Below, in pieces: positions 6,779-9,753 of a stretch of DNA of 9,753 nt. The stretch comes from Coriobacteriia bacterium. GTDB taxonomy: Bacteria; Actinomycetota; Coriobacteriia; WRKU01; WQUG01. Position 1 is the first letter of the stretch. Each line of letters starts with the position of its first letter. The notes beneath the pieces are model-generated. The model saw only the letters and a list, made by a program, of their open reading frames with translations, was not told the origin of the DNA and searched no databases. The stretch covers positions 1 through 9,753 of the forward strand of contig WREJ01000032.1 of assembly GCA_009779395.1 (NCBI GenBank). The letters run 5' to 3'. A program made the position numbers and the translations under genes.

Positions 6779-6892
6779 CTGTGGAGTGAGGGGGAGGATA
6801 CATCTGCACAGTCCTCGCGCGGGACACACATTTGAGAAATGGATGACATTTTGCTGCGGAGAGTGCTGAGTACCCTCCCCCTCACTCCACAG
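6779..6892. repeat. 114-bp foldback element with 19-bp perfect inverted ends
   Basis: CTGTGGAGTGAGGGGGAGG (6779-6797) has its exact reverse complement at 6874-6892. Weaker pairing continues inward (GCAC, TCC and GC blocks can be aligned across the element), so the 76-bp centre may extend the stem. It contains no gene. It lies between convergent genes and could be a small non-autonomous mobile element, a structured 3' end of the upstream operon, or both. Confidence 0.55.
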
Positions 6893-6908
6893 TACGCCTT
6901 GCCAATTG

Positions 6909-6949
6909 AAGAGGGGGGCGCTCCTGTTCATCAAGAGCGCCCCCCTCTT
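6909..6949. terminator. Strong GC-rich hairpin between convergent genes, probable bidirectional terminator
   Basis: AAGAGGGGGGCGCTC (6909-6923) pairs perfectly over 15 bp with 6935-6949 around an 11-nt loop. It stands between the radical SAM gene (plus) and the surface protein gene (minus), the right place for a shared terminator. Neither side has a long T tract, although each arm ends in CTCTT when read outward, so it would be a U-poor terminator. Confidence 0.65.
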
Positions 6950-6973
6950 GTGCGTTCAAACTTCCACCCCGTC

Positions 6974-6994
6974 ACCCCAGACTCGATCTGGGGT
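6974..6994. repeat. REP-like palindrome downstream of the surface protein gene
   Basis: ACCCCAGA and TCTGGGGT form an 8-bp stem around CTCGA, flanked by GTC and CTC. From memory it resembles a widespread class of intergenic palindromes of the form GTCATCCCGGACTTGATC..., with paired compensatory changes in the stem. It begins 19 nt past the end of the surface protein gene and could also help to end that transcript. Confidence 0.4.
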
Positions 6995-7012
6995 CTCTGC
7001 ACAAGGTGTGTG

Positions 7013-9753
7013 CTACTGCGTTAGCACCGCAAGTTCCATCTCACGTTTACTACGCCTCGTAGCACTGACCAGTACAATCAAGCCAGCAATCGCCATCAGG
7101 AGCAGCGCCATACCAAAGTTACCAATGTCGAGACCTGTTGGTGGTACAAAGAAGTCAGTGTTGGTAAAGTCTGCTGTATTAGCAGCTTCACCTAATGTTT
7201 GCTCGCCGGTACTGAGGCTGACGTTTACCGTACGTTCTGGTGGATTTATGATAGACGTATCAACCACACCATCGGTGTGTACGATAACATGTGGTGTGTA
7301 ATCAGATACCGGTAGTTCTACTGCTGTGTATCTGGTTCCCACATGAGTATCAAGAAACACCAGTGTTTGATTGTGGGTCAAAGCCACAGTTCTCGTAACT
7401 TCATCGGTAAATTCGATGACAGAACCAATGGTCTCGTTTGTCAGTGTATCGATAATCTGTGCTCGATAGATGATGGGTGGTGTTATCGTTGTTGCAAGGG
7501 ACGGAGAACTGAGTCTAACATCAAAATCAAAGGCTCTCGTGAAATCTGGCATGATTCCTGTAGTTGTCTTTGAAATTCGCAAGCCACCTGTTGCCAGAGG
7601 GTCTGTTGGATCAATTTCGACGTTTCTGACAAAAGTGTTGGTGAATGTCAAAGCAGTTTCTAAATCTTCGAGTTTGCTACCCAGTACGTCACCTGGTAGA
7701 ACTTCTTGTACAAGAATCGCACTGACGTAGTTTGTGCCAGCATCAAAGTCAGGTAGTACTATGAAGGTGACTTGGTAGACGCTTAAGTCAAAAGTCATTG
7801 TTTCTGTGGTGGTGTTGCTAAAGGTATCTGTTCTTTCACTAATGCGATAGGTAAAAAGACCCGGTGAAGGAAAGATTACACTGTTTCCTAGTAAGACATC
7901 AGAAACCTTTGTCACGGTTCTAACATCACCTGTCACTGTTGCGACATCTGAAGCTGAGAAAGTGATGTTAGAGACAGCAATTGTTGGCAAGAAGTCTGCC
8001 TGATCTGTTTCATTGTTAAAGCTATAAGCTGTGATGTCAAAAGCAAATTCGGTGTCAGGCGTTATTGTTCCTACCGGCATTTGCAGGTTTTTGGTAATTG
8101 CAATATCTATTTCTGATGGTGCGGGAGGAATAACGGTACCTGTGGTAAAGGTCCAGTTGTGTGCTGTCATAGGTTCATCATTTGCAACGCAGCGAAAACC
8201 TGAAACAACAACTTGATGTAGGGTGTCAGATGCAAAAAGGATGAGGGGTACTGTCAGTACACTATTATTGCCCCTATCACCACCAGGGTCAGTTGCCGTA
8301 GATGCACGCCATTCTGCTTGCGACAGATTAACTGCTGCCCTGTTGGTAAGAGCTACCGTACCCATTACTGCTGGATTCATTTCTTTGTCAAAAAATATGC
8401 TGATATGCGTTGTGTTGCTTTCTGTAATGTCTGTTGCATCTGTGGCTGGCAGTGTTGCGATAACTGCTGCGTCACCATCAGGAGGTTCAAGACCTGTTTC
8501 AAAGCCGCTGCCGATAAGGGTGGGAACAGTACGTTGGGTGGTGTCATTGAGGCCTAGTTGACCATCTGCATTTCTGCCCCATCCCCACAAAGTGCCATCT
8601 GTTCTCATGCCGAGGGAATAAGCACCGCTGCCAGCCTCACCAACAACAGCAGCATCAGCCAAGAGCCAGTCAGTAGCAGTTCCTACTTGTGCAGGTGTTG
8701 TTTGATTGCCTGATGCAACACCGAGTCCTGTTCTGCCCTCTGCATTCTGTCCCCATGCCCAGAGGGTGCCATCTGCCTTGATAGCAAGGGAGTGATTCCT
8801 TGCTGCAGACACCTGCGCCCAGTTAGTAGCAGTGCCTACTTGCGCCGGCGTTGTTTGATTGGTTGTAGTAGTATCCAGTCCTGTTCTGCCAAGTGAGTTA
8901 CTTCCCCATGCCCATAAGGTGCCATCTGCTCTGATAGCAAGGGAGTGGGCCTCTCCTGCAGAGGTCTGCGTCCAGTTAGTCGCCGTACCTACCTGTGCCG
9001 GTGTTAGTTGATTGCCTGCTGTTGTACCGAGTCCTGTTCTGCCATTTCCATTATTTCCCCATGACCAGAGTGTGCCATCTTGCCTGATAGCAAGGGAGTA
9101 CTCAGTTCCTGCAGACACCTGTGTCCAGTTAGTAGCAGTGCCTACTTGTGCAGGTGTTAGTTGCCTGCCTGCTGTAGTACCGAGTCCTGTTCTGCCATTT
9201 GAATGATTTCCCCATGACCAGAGCGTACCATCTTGCCTGATAGCAAGGGAGTGGATCTGTCCTGCGGACACCTGTGTCCAGTTAGTAGCCGTACCTACCT
9301 GTGCTGGTGTTGTTTGCCTGCCTGAACCACCGAGTCCTGTTTGTCCATTTCCGCTATCTCCCCATGCCCAGAGGGTACCATCTGACCTGAGGGCAAGAGA
9401 GTGCCAACCTCCTGCAGACACCTGTGTCCAGTTAGTAGCAGTGCCTACTTGTGCAGGTGTTAGTTGCCAGTCTTCTGTAATGCCGAATCCTGTTGCGCCA
9501 CTTGTGTTAGCTCCCCATGACCAGAGCGTGCCATCATCCTTGACGGCAAGGGAGTGGCGTTCACCTGCAGAAAAAGTTGTTGCCGCAGGAACGATATCCA
9601 AAGAACTAAGTGATGAAAATCCGCTGCCAACTACCGCTGGTGCTTCATTTGCTGTCAATGCATCATCTGCTGGTGACAACATATTCTGAACGTGGGTAAT
9701 AACAGGATCAAAAACCGCTTGAACCGCGCTTGAATTTGCTGCCGCCAGAAAGG
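7013..9753 (-). CDS. Sortase-anchored surface protein: RCC1 repeats, Ig-like domain, two pilin-like isopeptide domains (5' end outside window)
   Basis: A large secreted protein probably attached to the cell wall, with a likely role in adhesion or surface recognition. The frame stays open from the right edge (9753): 23 codons precede the first internal ATG (9682) and begin FLAAANSSAVQA, which looks like the end of a signal peptide, so the true start lies beyond the window. In order come seven RCC1 repeats (about 8500-9560; core HSLAIRxDGTLWxWG, likely a seven-bladed propeller), an SbsA-type Ig-like domain (about 8140-8470; FFDKEMNP to WTFTTG), and two Spy0128/FctA-like domains (about 7620-8115 and 7145-7590). 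Each pilin-like domain shows a candidate isopeptide triad: Lys in ITKNL, Glu in RISER, Asn in TFTNTF; and Lys in RISKTTT, Glu in AVELPV, Asn in DFTNTD. The C-terminus is VPPTG (7133-7147), a membrane helix and a basic tail RRSKRE. No sortase gene is in view. Base composition is more AT-rich than the neighbours in places. Confidence 0.9.
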   Translation of the reverse strand, partial: FLAAANSSAVQAVFDPVITHVQNMLSPADDALTANEAPAVVGSGFSSLSSLDIVPAATTFSAGERHSLAVKDDGTLWSWGANTSGATGFGITEDWQLTPAQVGTATNWTQVSAGGWHSLALRSDGTLWAWGDSGNGQTGLGGSGRQTTPAQVGTATNWTQVSAGQIHSLAIRQDGTLWSWGNHSNGRTGLGTTAGRQLTPAQVGTATNWTQVSAGTEYSLAIRQDGTLWSWGNNGNGRTGLGTTAGNQLTPAQVGTATNWTQTSAGEAHSLAIRADGTLWAWGSNSLGRTGLDTTTTNQTTPAQVGTATNWAQVSAARNHSLAIKADGTLWAWGQNAEGRTGLGVASGNQTTPAQVGTATDWLLADAAVVGEAGSGAYSLGMRTDGTLWGWGRNADGQLGLNDTTQRTVPTLIGSGFETGLEPPDGDAAVIATLPATDATDITESNTTHISIFFDKEMNPAVMGTVALTNRAAVNLSQAEWRASTATDPGGDRGNNSVLTVPLILFASDTLHQVVVSGFRCVANDEPMTAHNWTFTTGTVIPPAPSEIDIAITKNLQMPVGTITPDTEFAFDITAYSFNNETDQADFLPTIAVSNITFSASDVATVTGDVRTVTKVSDVLLGNSVIFPSPGLFTYRISERTDTFSNTTTETMTFDLSVYQVTFIVLPDFDAGTNYVSAILVQEVLPGDVLGSKLEDLETALTFTNTFVRNVEIDPTDPLATGGLRISKTTTGIMPDFTRAFDFDVRLSSPSLATTITPPIIYRAQIIDTLTNETIGSVIEFTDEVTRTVALTHNQTLVFLDTHVGTRYTAVELPVSDYTPHVIVHTDGVVDTSIINPPERTVNVSLSTGEQTLGEAANTADFTNTDFFVPPTGLDIGNFGMALLLMAIAGLIVLVSATRRSKREMELAVLTQ
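8500..9560 (-). repeat. Tandem 150-153 bp DNA repeat encoding RCC1 blades
   Basis: Units of 51 codons (one of 50) repeat across the RCC1 section. The block that encodes TPAQVGTATNW recurs at a spacing of 153 nt (8665, 8818, 8971, 9124) and then 150 nt to the last unit. More than 50 nt are identical between the copies at about 9112-9165 and 9415-9468, two units apart. Such identity suggests recent duplication or gene conversion, so copy number may vary between strains. Confidence 0.8.

Noticed and set aside
6738..6892. Integron attC site
   Set aside because: No GTTRRRY core sites at the ends and no integrase; the perfect 19-bp arms are not like attC's bulged arms.
6839..7024. Plus-strand frame of 61 codons in the convergent junction
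   Set aside because: It crosses the 15-bp hairpin and the REP-like palindrome and its residues simply reflect these structures.
8500..9560. Regular 150-153 bp repeats as a possible CRISPR or satellite array
   Set aside because: The reading frame runs through all units and encodes RCC1 blades; unit size and structure do not fit CRISPR.
7013..9682. ATG at 9682 as the true start of the surface protein
   Set aside because: The frame stays open upstream to the window edge and there encodes a likely signal peptide end; a start at 9682 would leave the protein without an export signal.

Overview
The window carries six protein-coding genes and two structured intergenic regions, and looks like chromosomal DNA of a Gram-positive bacterium of medium GC. 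Three things point that way: a sortase-type C-terminus (VPPTG, membrane helix, basic tail) on the large surface protein, a lipobox lipoprotein with a Gram-positive-like signal peptide, and a PcrA-type helicase with a Tudor-like tail. A possible leaderless pcrA promoter and a MenA-like prenyltransferase would suit an actinobacterium, perhaps a lower-GC member of Coriobacteriia. That assignment is inference and I hold it loosely.

Left part, minus strand (59-3281): pcrA (DNA helicase) is followed after 25 nt by birA (biotin-protein ligase with an N-terminal helix-turn-helix), probably one transcription unit. pcrA seems to start from an extended -10 promoter so close to its ATG that the mRNA may be leaderless. 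Upstream of it, 3282-3508 holds a 176-bp foldback element with degenerate inverted ends of about 40 bp.

Middle part (3509-6730): a substrate-binding lipoprotein (minus) diverges from a UbiA/MenA-family prenyltransferase and a radical SAM enzyme (plus), which probably form an operon. No ABC permease or ATPase is present. The shared 164-bp region carries an extended -10 promoter for the prenyltransferase and a small palindrome. Together the three genes look like an uncharacterised cassette for making or modifying a prenylated membrane compound, but nothing in the sequence fixes the substrate.

Right part (6731-9753): a convergent intergenic region of 282 bp holds a repeat shared with the foldback element, a 19-bp perfect inverted repeat, a 15-bp GC-rich hairpin (probable terminator) and a REP-like palindrome. 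Beyond it, on the minus strand, lies a large surface protein that runs off the right edge: seven RCC1 repeats, an SbsA-type Ig-like domain, two pilin-like domains with apparent Lys/Glu/Asn isopeptide triads, and a VPPTG anchor. Its DNA is more AT-rich than its neighbours in the stretches I counted, and its RCC1 section is a 150-153 bp tandem DNA repeat.

The most unusual items are the 27-bp motif found just after the stop codons of two unrelated genes, the divergent lipoprotein/UbiA/radical SAM cassette, and the RCC1-pilin fusion.
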